Below, piece by piece: positions 1 to 7,092 of a DNA stretch of 15,426 nucleotides. A program made the translations under genes and the position numbers. Position 1 is the first letter of the stretch, and each line of letters starts with the position of its first letter. The stretch is from an uncultured Collinsella sp. GTDB taxonomy: Bacteria > Actinomycetota > Coriobacteriia > Coriobacteriales > Coriobacteriaceae. The notes below the pieces were generated by a model, which worked only from the letters and a program-made list of their open reading frames with translations, had not been told where the DNA came from and did no database searches. The stretch lies in NCBI GenBank assembly GCA_934630385.1, contig CAKTWE010000042.1:1-15426 (forward strand), given 5' to 3'.

Positions 1-1
1 T

Positions 2-76
2 TCCTCGGTAGCTCAATGGTAGAGCACGCGGCTGTTAACCGCGCTGTTGTAGGTTCGAGTCCTACCCGGGGAGCCA
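2..76 (+). tRNA. tRNA-Asn (anticodon GTT), copy 1
   Basis: The sequence folds into a full cloverleaf. The 7-bp acceptor stem pairs 2-8 with 66-72 (one T-G wobble). The D arm is 11-25. The anticodon stem is 27-31/39-43 around a CTGTTAA loop, with GTT at 34-36. The T arm is 49-65 with the usual TTCGAGT loop. The discriminator is G73 and the CCA end is encoded at 74-76. GTT reads AAC and AAT codons, so this is tRNA-Asn. The gene lies one base from the window edge, so its promoter cannot be seen. Confidence 0.98.
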
Positions 77-85
77 GAATTTTTC

Positions 86-106
86 AGCCCTTTCCGTTGG
101 GCTTTT
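86..106 (+). terminator. Small hairpin with T-run between the two tRNA-Asn genes
   Basis: A 5-bp stem AGCCC (86-90) / GGGCT (99-103) encloses an 8-nt loop and is followed by TTTT (103-106). It could be a weak intrinsic terminator for copy 1 or a processing spacer. It ends 4 bases before copy 2, and the 34-bp spacer shows no obvious promoter, so full termination here would leave copy 2 without a visible promoter. Partial termination or a processing role is more likely. Confidence 0.4.
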
Positions 107-110
107 AAAT

Positions 111-185
111 TCCTCGGTAGCTCAATGGTAGAGCACGCGGCTGTTAACCGCGCTGTTGTAGGTTCGAGTCCTACCCGGGGAGCCA
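111..185 (+). tRNA. tRNA-Asn (anticodon GTT), copy 2
   Basis: This is base-for-base identical to copy 1 over all 75 nt. It has the same acceptor stem, a GTT anticodon at 143-145, discriminator G182 and encoded CCA at 183-185. It is followed within 10 bases by a strong intrinsic terminator, so the pair probably forms a tRNA-only transcription unit separate from the protein cluster downstream. Confidence 0.98.
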
Positions 186-194
186 GGTTTTAAG

Positions 195-220
195 ACCCGT
201 CGCATTGCGGCGGGTTTTTT
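195..220 (+). terminator. Intrinsic terminator after the tRNA pair
   Basis: A 9-bp GC-rich stem pairs 195-203 with 207-215 (one T-G wobble) around an ATT loop, and six T follow (215-220). A run of A and G before the stem can extend pairing into the T tract. Its position after the second CCA end makes it the end of the tRNA transcript. Confidence 0.88.
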
Positions 221-296
221 CATGCCGTGATCGCCCGGCGCGAACGTTGCCATATCAACATTTCGTGTCGAGGATGTAATCGCGAACCCCGCCGCC

Positions 297-324
297 TTAA
301 CATGGCGCGGTCGTTGTAAAATAT
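297..324 (+). promoter_or_regulatory. Candidate promoter for the asp23-fakA-recG cluster
   Basis: The 158 bases between the tRNA terminator (ends 220) and the first CDS (379) hold an AT-rich patch in a GC-rich surround. TAAAAT (317-322) or AAATAT (319-324) could be a -10 element. TTAACA (297-302) could be a -35, but its spacing of 14-16 bp is short. The location is right for a promoter because the upstream unit is terminated. The exact boxes are uncertain, and I see nothing else in 221-378. Confidence 0.35.
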
Positions 325-378
325 TGGAATGATTGCTCCCACGACATGGTGCCGCGAGCACCAGAAAAGGAGATTCTT

Positions 379-735
379 GTGTCTGAGACCATTAACGGCA
401 GCCTGAGCGTCTCGAACGACGTTATTGCCGATATTGCCGGTTATGCCGCGATGACGTGCTACGGCGTCGTCGGTATGGCCGAACAGCTGCAGGGAGCCGA
501 GAGCGTGCGCCTGCTTGCCGGCCAGCGCCTCCGCAAAGGCGTGCTTGTTTCCGCCGACGAGAACGGCCTCACGGTCGACCTTCACGTCGTGCTCGAGAAC
601 GGCGTCAACATGAAGTCCGTCTGCCACAATCTTTCGAGCTCCGTCGCCTTCACCCTGCAGGAGATCGCCCAGATCGATCCCGCCAGCCTTAAGATCGGCA
701 TTCACATCGACGCGCTCAAGAGCCGTCTGAACTAG
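379..735 (+). CDS. Asp23/Gls24 family envelope stress protein (YloU-like)
   Basis: This is a 118-residue protein of the Asp23/Gls24 (YloU) family. The central region reads as the family core: an IADIAGYAAM segment, then CYGVVGM near residue 35, and in the C-terminal half a VDLHVVLENGVNM strand followed by amphipathic helices. I place the start at GTG 379 because AAGGAG (367-372) lies 6 bases upstream. The longer in-frame ATG at 346 would put that Shine-Dalgarno sequence inside the coding region. The protein has no signal peptide or membrane segment. In Firmicutes a member of this family almost always sits directly before the fatty acid kinase gene, as here. The biochemical role is not established; Asp23 of Staphylococcus aureus is membrane-associated and linked to cell-envelope stress. 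Confidence 0.88.
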   Translation: MSETINGSLSVSNDVIADIAGYAAMTCYGVVGMAEQLQGAESVRLLAGQRLRKGVLVSADENGLTVDLHVVLENGVNMKSVCHNLSSSVAFTLQEIAQIDPASLKIGIHIDALKSRLN

Positions 736-762
736 CATCCGAATACGGAGATTTCACTACTC

Positions 763-2424
763 ATGATTGCAAAGACCATTCGCACCTGTTTTCCGATCGC
801 TGCGGCTGCCGTTTCCGAAAAGGCCGAGGAGATCAACAAGCTCAACGTCTTCCCCGTACCCGACGGCGACACCGGCACCAACATGTCGCTCACGCTCGCC
901 TCGGTGACTAAGGAGCTTTCCGCCCTTCCCGCCGATGCCGACATGGAGGCCATTGCTGGCGCCATCACCCACGGCTCCCTGATGGGCGCCCGCGGCAACT
1001 CCGGTGTCATCACCTCGCAGATTCTGCGCGGCGTGGCCGAGGGCCTTGTCTCTGCCGATGAGCCCATTACGTCCGCCAATATCGCCTTCGCCTTCCGTCG
1101 TGCCGTCAAGGTTGCCTTCCAGGCTGTTCGTAAGCCCATCGAGGGCACGATCCTTACGGTCCTGCGTGATGTTTCGACCAAGGCAGACGAGTGCGAGAAG
1201 AAGAAGTTCTCTGCCGAGGATGCGCTCGATGCCATCGTCGTCGAGGCCTACCAGTCCGTCGCCCGCACGCCCGACCTGCTGCCCGTGCTTAAGGAGAACG
1301 GCGTGGTCGACTCCGGCGCTTTTGGCTTTGCCATCTTCTTGGAGAACTTTGTTGCCGCCGCTCTTGGCCGCAGCACCGTTGTCGAGGATTTCTCCGCCAC
1401 GTTTGATTCCGCTGGCTCTGCCCGCGACGCGGCCCTCGATCGCGTTGAGATCGAGGCCAACGACGACTGGGAGGGCTCGGAGTTCCGCTACTGCAACGAG
1501 TTCCTCTTTAAGGCCGACGCCCCGTTTGACGAGGACGAGTGCCTGAAGTTCCTGGGCTCCATGGGTGACTGCGAGCTGCTCGTGGGCGCCTACCCCGACT
1601 ACAAGATTCACGTGCACTCCAACACCCCCAACTTGGTGCTCGAGCACATGCTGCAGCTCGGTCAGATCTACGAGGTCTTCATCCACAACATGGAGATGGA
1701 GGCCCACGACCGTACCGCTAAGATCCACGAGGACCAGGAGAAGGCCGCCGAGCCCGCGAAGGCCCTGGGTTTTGTCGCCGTTGCTGCCGGTTCCGGCGAG
1801 GCCGACATCCTCAAGTCCCTCGGCGTCGATGTGATCGTGTCGGGCGGTCAAACCATGAACCCCTCGACCGCCGACCTGCTGGGCGCCGTCGACCAGGTCA
1901 ACGCGACCTCGGTCATCATCCTGCCCAACAACGGCAACATCCGCATGGCTGCCGAGGCCGCTGCCTCCGCCTGCACCGACAAGAAGGTCGCCGTCGTTCC
2001 CACCAAGACCGTCCCGCAGGCCTTCTCCGCGCTGTTCGCGGTCCTGCCCGATTCCGGGCTCGAGGACGCCGTTGCCGCCATGGTCGACGCCATCAGCGAG
2101 GTCCGCGATGGCGAGGTCACCCGCGCCGTGCGCGACTCCAGCGCCTCCGACGGCTCGCCGATTCACTCCGGTGACGTCATGGGCATCATCGCCGGCTCCA
2201 TCGACGTGGTCGGCTCCGACGTGAAGCAGGTCACGCTCGACTGCATCAACCGCATGCAGGAGGAAGAGGAGGGCGACGCGTTGACGATTCTGGCCGGCGA
2301 GGAGCTGTCCGACGAGGCCTTCCAGGAGATCGTCGACGCTATCGAGGAGGCTCAGCCCGATCTGGAGGTCGACGCCCATCGTGGCGAGCAGCCGCTCTAT
2401 CCTGTGATCTTCTCGATCGAGTAG
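763..2424 (+). CDS. fakA: FakA/YloV-like fatty acid kinase, ATP-binding (DhaL/DAK2) subunit
   Basis: The product has 553 residues, close to S. aureus FakA (about 550). The N-terminal DhaL-type domain carries PVPDGDTGTNM at 31-41, whose aspartates (34, 36) bind Mg-ATP in this fold, and GSLMGARGNSGV at 71-82. The middle domain has Cys244 (YCNEF) and the His pair 283/285 (IHVHSN), matching metal ligands of the FakA middle domain as I recall them. The C-terminal part resembles the DegV-like domain of the family. In the known system FakA works with a fatty-acid-binding FakB to phosphorylate fatty acids; PlsX interconverts acyl-phosphate and acyl-ACP, and PlsX and ACP are encoded downstream here. 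No fakB is in the window. The start follows GGAG (747-750) with a rather long 12-base gap. The coding region lies 27 bases after asp23 and is probably cotranscribed. Confidence 0.93.
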   Translation: MIAKTIRTCFPIAAAAVSEKAEEINKLNVFPVPDGDTGTNMSLTLASVTKELSALPADADMEAIAGAITHGSLMGARGNSGVITSQILRGVAEGLVSADEPITSANIAFAFRRAVKVAFQAVRKPIEGTILTVLRDVSTKADECEKKKFSAEDALDAIVVEAYQSVARTPDLLPVLKENGVVDSGAFGFAIFLENFVAAALGRSTVVEDFSATFDSAGSARDAALDRVEIEANDDWEGSEFRYCNEFLFKADAPFDEDECLKFLGSMGDCELLVGAYPDYKIHVHSNTPNLVLEHMLQLGQIYEVFIHNMEMEAHDRTAKIHEDQEKAAEPAKALGFVAVAAGSGEADILKSLGVDVIVSGGQTMNPSTADLLGAVDQVNATSVIILPNNGNIRMAAEAAASACTDKKVAVVPTKTVPQAFSALFAVLPDSGLEDAVAAMVDAISEVRDGEVTRAVRDSSASDGSPIHSGDVMGIIAGSIDVVGSDVKQVTLDCINRMQEEEEGDALTILAGEELSDEAFQEIVDAIEEAQPDLEVDAHRGEQPLYPVIFSIE

Positions 2425-2433
2425 GCTCTGCCT

Positions 2434-4611
2434 ATGTCCGAGCTGTGCTCCGTGCCGCGCGTCTCGGAGCGTTTTGCCCAGAGCAATGCGCTTGACGAGG
2501 ATATCGCGCGACTCAAATATGTTTCGGGTAAACGTGAGGAGGCCCTTCGCCGTCTGGGAATTCGGACGGTGGGGGACCTCCTTCTCCATATTCCTCATCG
2601 CTACCTGGACTTCACTCGCTCGTGGTCCATCGAGATGGCGCCCATCGGTACCGTGTGCACCATCATCGCCACGGTCGATCGCATTGTTCAGAAGCAGCCC
2701 CGTCCGCGTATGCAGGTGACTGAGGTCTCGCTCGTGGACGAGACGGGCGTGCTGCAGGTTGCCTTTTTCCGTCAGCCTTGGATTGCCCAACAGCTTAAGC
2801 AGGGCGACCGTCTGGCCGTGATGGGCAAGGTCGAGTTTGCCTACGGTTTTAAGCAGATGGCCTCGCCCCACTTTGAAAAGCTCGAGGACGGGCGTGCTGC
2901 GGGTACCATTTTGCCGGTCCACTACGTAAGTGATGGCGTGAGTCAGGCATGGATGCGCCGTATCGTGAGCGGTGCGCTCGAAGTGGCTTCCAATCCGTTC
3001 GATCCCATTCCCGCGCCGCTGCGCGCAAAGCGGAAGCTCATGAGCAATGCCCGTGCGCTGCGCTCGATCCACTTTCCCTCGAGCATGGCCGAGCGCGACA
3101 TCGCACGCCGGCGTCTTGCGTACGAGGAGTGTCTCTGCTTGCAGCTCGCACTGCGTCTGCGCAACGATGGCGGTATGGTCGACGTAGTGCCTTATGCGCA
3201 TGCCGCGGGAGAGCATTTTGCTGCGCTTAAACAGGCACTGCCGTTTTCGCTGAGCGATGAGCAGGAGGCTGCATTTCAAGACATCCTGCATGACATGTGC
3301 GATGGCGGTCGCGTGATGAACCGTCTGCTGCTGGGCGACGTTGGTACCGGTAAGACCGCCGTTGCCGCCTGCGCGCTGGCAGTTGCGGCCGATAGCGGCA
3401 CCCAGGCCTGCGTTATGGCGCCCACGGGCGTGCTGGCGCGTCAATATGCCGATAAGACCGGCCCCTTGCTCTCACAGGCCGGCATGACCTGGGCGCTCCT
3501 GACGGGCGCCACGCCGGCGGCCGAACGTGAACAGATTCATGCCCGGCTCCAGTCTGGCGAGCTCGACGTGCTCTTTGGTACCCATGCGGTGCTTTCGGAG
3601 AACGTCACGTTCAAGCATTTGTCGCTTGTGGTGATCGACGAGCAGCACCGCTTTGGCGTGGGCCAGCGTAACGCCCTGCGCGCAAAAGGCCCGGGTGCCG
3701 ACTTGCTGGTCATGACTGCCACGCCGATCCCGCGCACGCTGGCGCTTTCGGTGTACGGCGACTTGGATACGAGCATCATCCGCCATCGTCCCGTTCCGGG
3801 TGCCGGCGTGACGACGCGCGTCCTCACCGAGTCGAGTCGCGACCTGGCCTATGGCGCCATTCGCGAGGCGCACGAAAAGGGGCAGCAAGCCTACGTGATC
3901 TGTCCGCTCGTGGAGCCGAGCGATTCGGCCGATGAGCTCGAAGACGTACCCGGCATCGCTCGCGACGACGAAGGCCGCGTGACCGTGCCCGTGCCGTTGC
4001 ATGACACGGCGACCGAGCTCGATCGCCTTCGTCTGGCATTACCGGGGCTTACCATCGAGCGTCTTCATGGTCGCATGCCTGCGGGGGAGAAGGACCGGGT
4101 CATCGATGCCTTTAAGCGTGGCGAGATCGATGTGCTCGTCTCGACCACGGTGGTCGAGGTGGGCGTTGACGTGCCTAACGCAACCGTCATGGTCATTGAG
4201 AATGGAGAACGCTTTGGTTTGGCGGCCTTGCACCAGCTGCGTGGGCGCGTAGGCCGCGGCAGCGTGTCGGGCACGTGCCTGGTCATGACGCACTCCAAGG
4301 GCAACGGCGGCGCGTCGGCGGCTCAAGACCGCCTCCAGTCGCTCGAGAAGACCTCGGACGGCTTTACGCTCGCCCAGATGGACTTGCGTCTGCGCCACGA
4401 GGGTGAAATCCTGGGTTACCGCCAGCATGGCGGCGTGACCTTGCGCTTTGTTGACCTCGATGCCGACGAGGAATTGATCGAGTGGGCCCATTTGGACGCG
4501 GTCGAGCTCTTGCGGTATGCTTGCAACCTTGACTCCGTGGCGACGCGCCCCTTGCGCGATGCGGTCGCCATGCGGTATCGACACATCTTTAAGGAGGTCA
4601 GCGGAGGATGA
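2434..4611 (+). CDS. recG: ATP-dependent DNA helicase RecG
   Basis: RecG (725 residues) remodels stalled replication forks and branch-migrates Holliday junctions. The N-terminal part (about 1-230) has the wedge/OB region with HIPHRYLD. The motor shows Walker A GDVGTGKT (301-308), DEQH (402-405), TAT (428-430), a second domain with VVEVGVDVPNA, and motif VI QLRGRVGRG (601-609). The C-terminal LRHEGEILGYRQHGG region, which carries the RecG-specific motif, is present. The start ATG lies 9 bases after the fakA stop with only a weak GAGTAGG upstream, so translation is probably coupled. One oddity is a linker at about 496-524 in the second helicase domain, longer than in E. coli RecG and acidic then Val/Pro-rich. 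The gene overlaps rsmD as ATGA. Confidence 0.96.
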   Translation: MSELCSVPRVSERFAQSNALDEDIARLKYVSGKREEALRRLGIRTVGDLLLHIPHRYLDFTRSWSIEMAPIGTVCTIIATVDRIVQKQPRPRMQVTEVSLVDETGVLQVAFFRQPWIAQQLKQGDRLAVMGKVEFAYGFKQMASPHFEKLEDGRAAGTILPVHYVSDGVSQAWMRRIVSGALEVASNPFDPIPAPLRAKRKLMSNARALRSIHFPSSMAERDIARRRLAYEECLCLQLALRLRNDGGMVDVVPYAHAAGEHFAALKQALPFSLSDEQEAAFQDILHDMCDGGRVMNRLLLGDVGTGKTAVAACALAVAADSGTQACVMAPTGVLARQYADKTGPLLSQAGMTWALLTGATPAAEREQIHARLQSGELDVLFGTHAVLSENVTFKHLSLVVIDEQHRFGVGQRNALRAKGPGADLLVMTATPIPRTLALSVYGDLDTSIIRHRPVPGAGVTTRVLTESSRDLAYGAIREAHEKGQQAYVICPLVEPSDSADELEDVPGIARDDEGRVTVPVPLHDTATELDRLRLALPGLTIERLHGRMPAGEKDRVIDAFKRGEIDVLVSTTVVEVGVDVPNATVMVIENGERFGLAALHQLRGRVGRGSVSGTCLVMTHSKGNGGASAAQDRLQSLEKTSDGFTLAQMDLRLRHEGEILGYRQHGGVTLRFVDLDADEELIEWAHLDAVELLRYACNLDSVATRPLRDAVAMRYRHIFKEVSGG

Positions 4612-5237
4612 GAATCATCGGCGGCGAATGGCGCGGTCGTAAGATCGAGGAGCCCCGTGGTCGCGATGTCACCCGCCCCACGACCGATCGCGTGCGCGAG
4701 GCGTGCGCATCTATGGTCATGTCGGCATTCGACTTCGATCTGGACGAGGTCCGCGTGCTGGATGCCTTTGGCGGCTCCGGTGCCTTGGGCATCGAGATGC
4801 TCTCGCGTGGTGCCCGCTCGCTCACCACGTTCGAGATCGATCGCAACGCTGCTCGTCTGATTACCAAGAATATCGAGTCGCTGTGCCGCGACCGTGCGCG
4901 TTGGCGTGTGGTGACGGGGGACGTGCTGGCAAGCGCTTCGCGCGGCCGCGTGCCGGGCGGTCCCTTTGACCTGGTCCTGCTCGACCCGCCCTATGCTTTT
5001 GGCGCCGAGCCGGTCGAGGAGCTGCTGCAAAACCTAGCTCAGCAAGGCTTGCTGGCGCAGGGTGCCTATGCGCTGTTCGAGCACGCTGCCGCCGATGCGG
5101 GTGCGCATTCGGCAGGCTTTGAGACCGTGCGCGAGAAGCGTTACGGAATAACCTCGGTCGACCTGCTTCGTTGGGTTGGCAACGCCGAGGATGATGGCAA
5201 CGAAAGCGACGCACCCACGGAGGATGCCCATGAGTGA
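4608..5237 (+). CDS. rsmD: 16S rRNA (guanine(966)-N(2))-methyltransferase RsmD
   Basis: The product has 209 residues and methylates G966 of 16S rRNA (E. coli numbering) using SAM. The N-terminus RIIGGEWRGRKI and the RPTTDRVREA segment are typical of RsmD. SAM motif I is DAFGGSGALG at 52-61, and the catalytic motif IV is DPPY at 126-129. The C-terminal end (from about residue 195) is an acidic, low-complexity tail not needed for the fold. The ATG overlaps the recG stop (ATGA), with AAGGAGG at 4591-4597, 10 bases upstream. The 3' end overlaps coaD by 8 bases. The rsmD-coaD pairing is widely conserved in Gram-positives. Confidence 0.94.
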   Translation: MRIIGGEWRGRKIEEPRGRDVTRPTTDRVREACASMVMSAFDFDLDEVRVLDAFGGSGALGIEMLSRGARSLTTFEIDRNAARLITKNIESLCRDRARWRVVTGDVLASASRGRVPGGPFDLVLLDPPYAFGAEPVEELLQNLAQQGLLAQGAYALFEHAAADAGAHSAGFETVREKRYGITSVDLLRWVGNAEDDGNESDAPTEDAHE

Positions 5238-5727
5238 CACCATTAACCGCGTAATCGTCCCGGGCACCTTCGATCCCATCACGTTTGGCCACATCGACGT
5301 GATTCGCCGTGCCCGCCGCATCTTTCCCAGCGTGATCGTGGCCGTTGCCGAGTCGCAGGGGAAAAACGGCGTGGGCACCACCTTTATGCTCGATGAGCGC
5401 GTGGCGCTGGCCCGTGAGGCGCTCGGTGATATTGACGGCGTCGAGGTGCTGCCCTTCACCGGCCTCTTGGTCGATTTTGCCCGCGAACAGGGAGCAGGAG
5501 CCGTGGTCAAGGGTCTGCGTGCCATGACCGACTTTGAGTACGAGCTGCAGCAGGCCGACCTCAACTACCGCCTGGATAACGAACTGGAGTCCATCTTTGT
5601 CATGAGCGCGCCGCAGTACGGCTATATCTCGAGCTCGGTGGTTCGCCAGATTGCCTCGCTCGGTAGCGACGTCTCTAATTTTGTTCCGCCCAATGTGGTC
5701 AAGGCGCTCAAACATCGCTTTTCGTGA
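5230..5727 (+). CDS. coaD: Phosphopantetheine adenylyltransferase CoaD
   Basis: CoaD (165 residues) joins 4'-phosphopantetheine and ATP to give dephospho-CoA, the penultimate step of CoA synthesis. The nucleotidyltransferase motif PGTFDPITFGH spans 11-21, including the (T/H)xGH-type TFGH at 18-21. The conserved VKGLRAMTDFEYE stretch and the second ATP motif ISSSVVR (133-139) are present. I chose ATG 5230 because GGAGG (5219-5223) lies 6 bases before it and the first residues then run straight into the first beta strand. A start at 5176 would add 18 unrelated residues read from inside rsmD. The gene overlaps the rsmD stop by 8 bases. CoA supplies the prosthetic group of the acyl carrier protein encoded downstream. 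Confidence 0.96.
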   Translation: MSDTINRVIVPGTFDPITFGHIDVIRRARRIFPSVIVAVAESQGKNGVGTTFMLDERVALAREALGDIDGVEVLPFTGLLVDFAREQGAGAVVKGLRAMTDFEYELQQADLNYRLDNELESIFVMSAPQYGYISSSVVRQIASLGSDVSNFVPPNVVKALKHRFS

Positions 5728-5731
5728 CGTT

Positions 5732-5760
5732 TTTTAATGCCTGGTGGCATGTGGTAAACT
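5732..5760 (+). promoter_or_regulatory. Candidate extended -10 promoter before the coiled-coil gene
   Basis: In the 68-base gap after coaD, TGGTAAACT (5752-5760) fits an extended -10 (TGnTAnnnT). A run of T (about 5730-5735) lies near the -35 position, but no clear TTGACA is present. The spacing would give a 5' leader of about 30 bases. The same GGTAnnnT pattern recurs in the next three gaps. Confidence 0.45.
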
Positions 5761-5795
5761 AACACGATGATATGTTACCTATGAAAGGAGACCGG

Positions 5796-6293
5796 ATGCC
5801 GGGCGAGAATTTTCCTGGCGACAGGATCGTGAGTCTTGTCGATGAGCTCGAGGGGCTCATCGAAGAGGCTAAGACGCCGTTCGGCAAGAACGCCCAGATG
5901 AAGGTTATCGACGCCGACGTCTTCTTTAACATCCTCGACGAGATCCGCATGAGCTATCCCGAGGAATGGCAGAAGTCCCGCCGTATCCTCAAGGAGCGTG
6001 AGGAGCTTATGGCTTCCGCCGCCGCTCAGGCCGATTCCATCATCGCCGATGCTCAGCAGCAGGCCCTCACCATTGCCGGTGAGCAGGAGATTGTCCGCTT
6101 AGCGCAGCAGCAGGCCGACGACATTCGCGACCGTGCTCAGCAGTATGAGCGCGAGACGCGTTATGCCGCCGAGGATTACGCCGAGCAGGTCTTTACGCAT
6201 CTCGAGGAGAACCTCAAGAGCCTGACCGGCACCGTCACCCGTTGCCGTCAGCAGCTCAACGAGGGTGCTGCCCAGCAGAATGGTCAGTGGTAA
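5796..6293 (+). CDS. Coiled-coil protein of unknown function (V-ATPase subunit H/ATP synthase b-like)
   Basis: This 165-residue soluble protein has no signal peptide or membrane helix. Residues 1-55 form a short N-terminal domain, with IVSLVDELEGLIEEA then KVIDADVFFNILDEIR. From about 57 to 157 it is one long, Ala/Gln/Glu/Arg-rich helix expected to form a coiled coil. Clostridia have a similar small coiled-coil protein downstream of coaD, often annotated 'ATPase' because the helix resembles ATP synthase b or V-ATPase H subunits. DivIVA-like scaffold proteins are another possible relation. No ATPase motif is present, so that label should not be trusted. The start is ATG 5796, with AAAGGAG (5784-5790) 5 bases upstream; the in-frame ATG at 5772 lies before the ribosome site. 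The stop overlaps the yceD start (TAATG). Confidence 0.82.
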   Translation: MPGENFPGDRIVSLVDELEGLIEEAKTPFGKNAQMKVIDADVFFNILDEIRMSYPEEWQKSRRILKEREELMASAAAQADSIIADAQQQALTIAGEQEIVRLAQQQADDIRDRAQQYERETRYAAEDYAEQVFTHLEENLKSLTGTVTRCRQQLNEGAAQQNGQW

Positions 6294-6847
6294 TGGCTGA
6301 GTTCCCGAGCGTTACCGTCGATCTTTCCGAGCAGCTCGAGTTTCCCGGAGACTCGTATCCGCTGACCGGCAAGGTCGATGTCGCTACCTATACGGTGGGC
6401 GAGAAGGAGTACCAGCTGCAGGACGGCATTGACTACGATGTGGTCTTTACCAATGCCGGCACCGGTGTTCTGCTTACGGGCATGGTCCGCGCGCACGCAA
6501 CCGGTGAGTGCGACCGTTGCCTGGAGCCCGCTTCGTTTGATATTGCCGGTGAGATTGAGGAATTCTATCTCTTTAACGAGCCCGAGGACCCCGAGGCCTA
6601 CGAAGATGGCTACGAGTTACTGGGCGAGGATCGCATCGTCGATCTGGGTGAGCCTATCAACGACGCGGTCGTCATGGACACGCCGTTCGTTGTCCTGTGC
6701 AAGCCCGATTGTCGCGGCCTATGCCCCACTTGCGGCATCAATCTCAACGTCGAGCAATGCGATTGCGCCGCTCAAGCAGAGGCCGAATGGGCCGCTGCCA
6801 CGGAAAATCCATTTGCAGCATTGAAGAATCTCAAGCTTGACGAGTAA
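6293..6847 (+). CDS. YceD family (DUF177) metal-binding protein
   Basis: The product has 184 residues and matches the YceD/DUF177 family, which is almost always encoded next to rpmF and is linked to 23S rRNA or large-subunit accumulation. The diagnostic cysteines are clear: an ECDRC pair (Cys73, Cys76) followed by an acidic region, then Cys136, Cys140, Cys144, Cys147, Cys156 and Cys158 in a C-x3-C-x3-C-x2-C-x8-C-x-C pattern, probably binding zinc. The start is the ATG overlapping the previous stop by one base (TAATG). There is no strong Shine-Dalgarno sequence, so translation is probably coupled. A longer in-frame start at 6242 would lie inside the upstream gene and was not used. The gene is followed 64 bases later by rpmF. 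Confidence 0.9.
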   Translation: MAEFPSVTVDLSEQLEFPGDSYPLTGKVDVATYTVGEKEYQLQDGIDYDVVFTNAGTGVLLTGMVRAHATGECDRCLEPASFDIAGEIEEFYLFNEPEDPEAYEDGYELLGEDRIVDLGEPINDAVVMDTPFVVLCKPDCRGLCPTCGINLNVEQCDCAAQAEAEWAAATENPFAALKNLKLDE

Positions 6848-6852
6848 AACTG

Positions 6853-6861
6853 TGGTAGTAT
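6853..6861 (+). promoter_or_regulatory. Candidate extended -10 promoter for rpmF
   Basis: TGGTAGTAT (6853-6861) fits TGnTAnnnT in the 64-base yceD-rpmF gap. TTGACG (6837-6842) lies upstream but only 13 bases away, too close to pair with it. TTGACG could instead pair with TATCGC (6859-6864) at 16 bases. A dedicated promoter for L32 would let it be made in excess over YceD. Confidence 0.4.
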
Positions 6862-6911
6862 CGCTACTTGCGCGTAATCGCCACACTGGATAGTTCATAA
6901 GGAAGGTCACT

Positions 6912-7091
6912 ATGCCCGTACCTAAACAAAAGCAGGGTCGTATCCGCACTCACACCCGCCGTTCCGCCAACATGAAGATTTCGGCTGCGGCTCAGTCCAC
7001 GTGCCCCCGTTGCGGTGCCGTCAAGCTCCCGCACCACGTGTGCCCCAGCTGCGGTTTCTACAAGGACCGCGAGGTTATCGTTACCGAGTAA
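6912..7091 (+). CDS. rpmF: 50S ribosomal protein L32
   Basis: L32 is a 59-residue basic protein of the large ribosomal subunit. It begins MPVPKQKQGR and continues with a Thr/Arg-rich stretch (THTRRSAN), as in other bL32 proteins. Two CxxC pairs, CPRC (31-34) and CPSC (44-47), mark the zinc-binding form of L32 rather than the cysteine-free paralogue. The ATG follows AAGGAAGG (6899-6906) at 5 bases, a strong site suited to a ribosomal protein. The gene lies between yceD and plsX, the order seen in many bacteria. Confidence 0.97.
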   Translation: MPVPKQKQGRIRTHTRRSANMKISAAAQSTCPRCGAVKLPHHVCPSCGFYKDREVIVTE

Positions 7092-7092
7092 C

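Larger units (their letters stand above)
1..186 (+). repeat. Tandem 77-bp direct repeat carrying tRNA-Asn
   Basis: Positions 1-77 and 110-186 are identical. Each unit is the tRNA gene plus one flanking base on each side, and the repeat period is 109 bp. The spacer is not repeated within the window. This is a simple tandem tRNA duplication kept identical by recent copying or gene conversion. The left edge of the window may hide further copies. Confidence 0.9.

Noticed and set aside
2..185. tRNA genes as an attachment site for an integrated element
   Set aside because: The repeat is the whole tRNA gene twice, with no integrase, phage or conjugative gene and no foreign-looking sequence between the copies.
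346..378. Upstream ATG as start of the Asp23-family gene
   Set aside because: The Shine-Dalgarno AAGGAG would lie inside the coding region; GTG 379 has ideal spacing.
757..3444. Very long open frame (895 codons) on the minus strand antisense to fakA and recG
   Set aside because: It is rich in Gly, His, Val, Leu and Asp as expected from reading GC-biased codons in reverse, has no recognisable domain, and overlaps two clear genes with all catalytic motifs. It is a shadow of codon bias.
5176..5229. N-terminal extension of CoaD from an ATG inside rsmD
   Set aside because: The added residues are unlike the family, and GGAGG sits 6 bases before ATG 5230.
5738..5749. Short inverted repeat TGCC-TGGT-GGCA after coaD as a terminator
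   Set aside because: Only 4 pairs and no T run after it on either strand; the T run precedes it on the + strand.
6242..6292. Longer YceD start inside the coiled-coil gene
   Set aside because: The extra residues are the upstream gene read in another frame; the TAATG overlap at 6293 is the usual coupled start.
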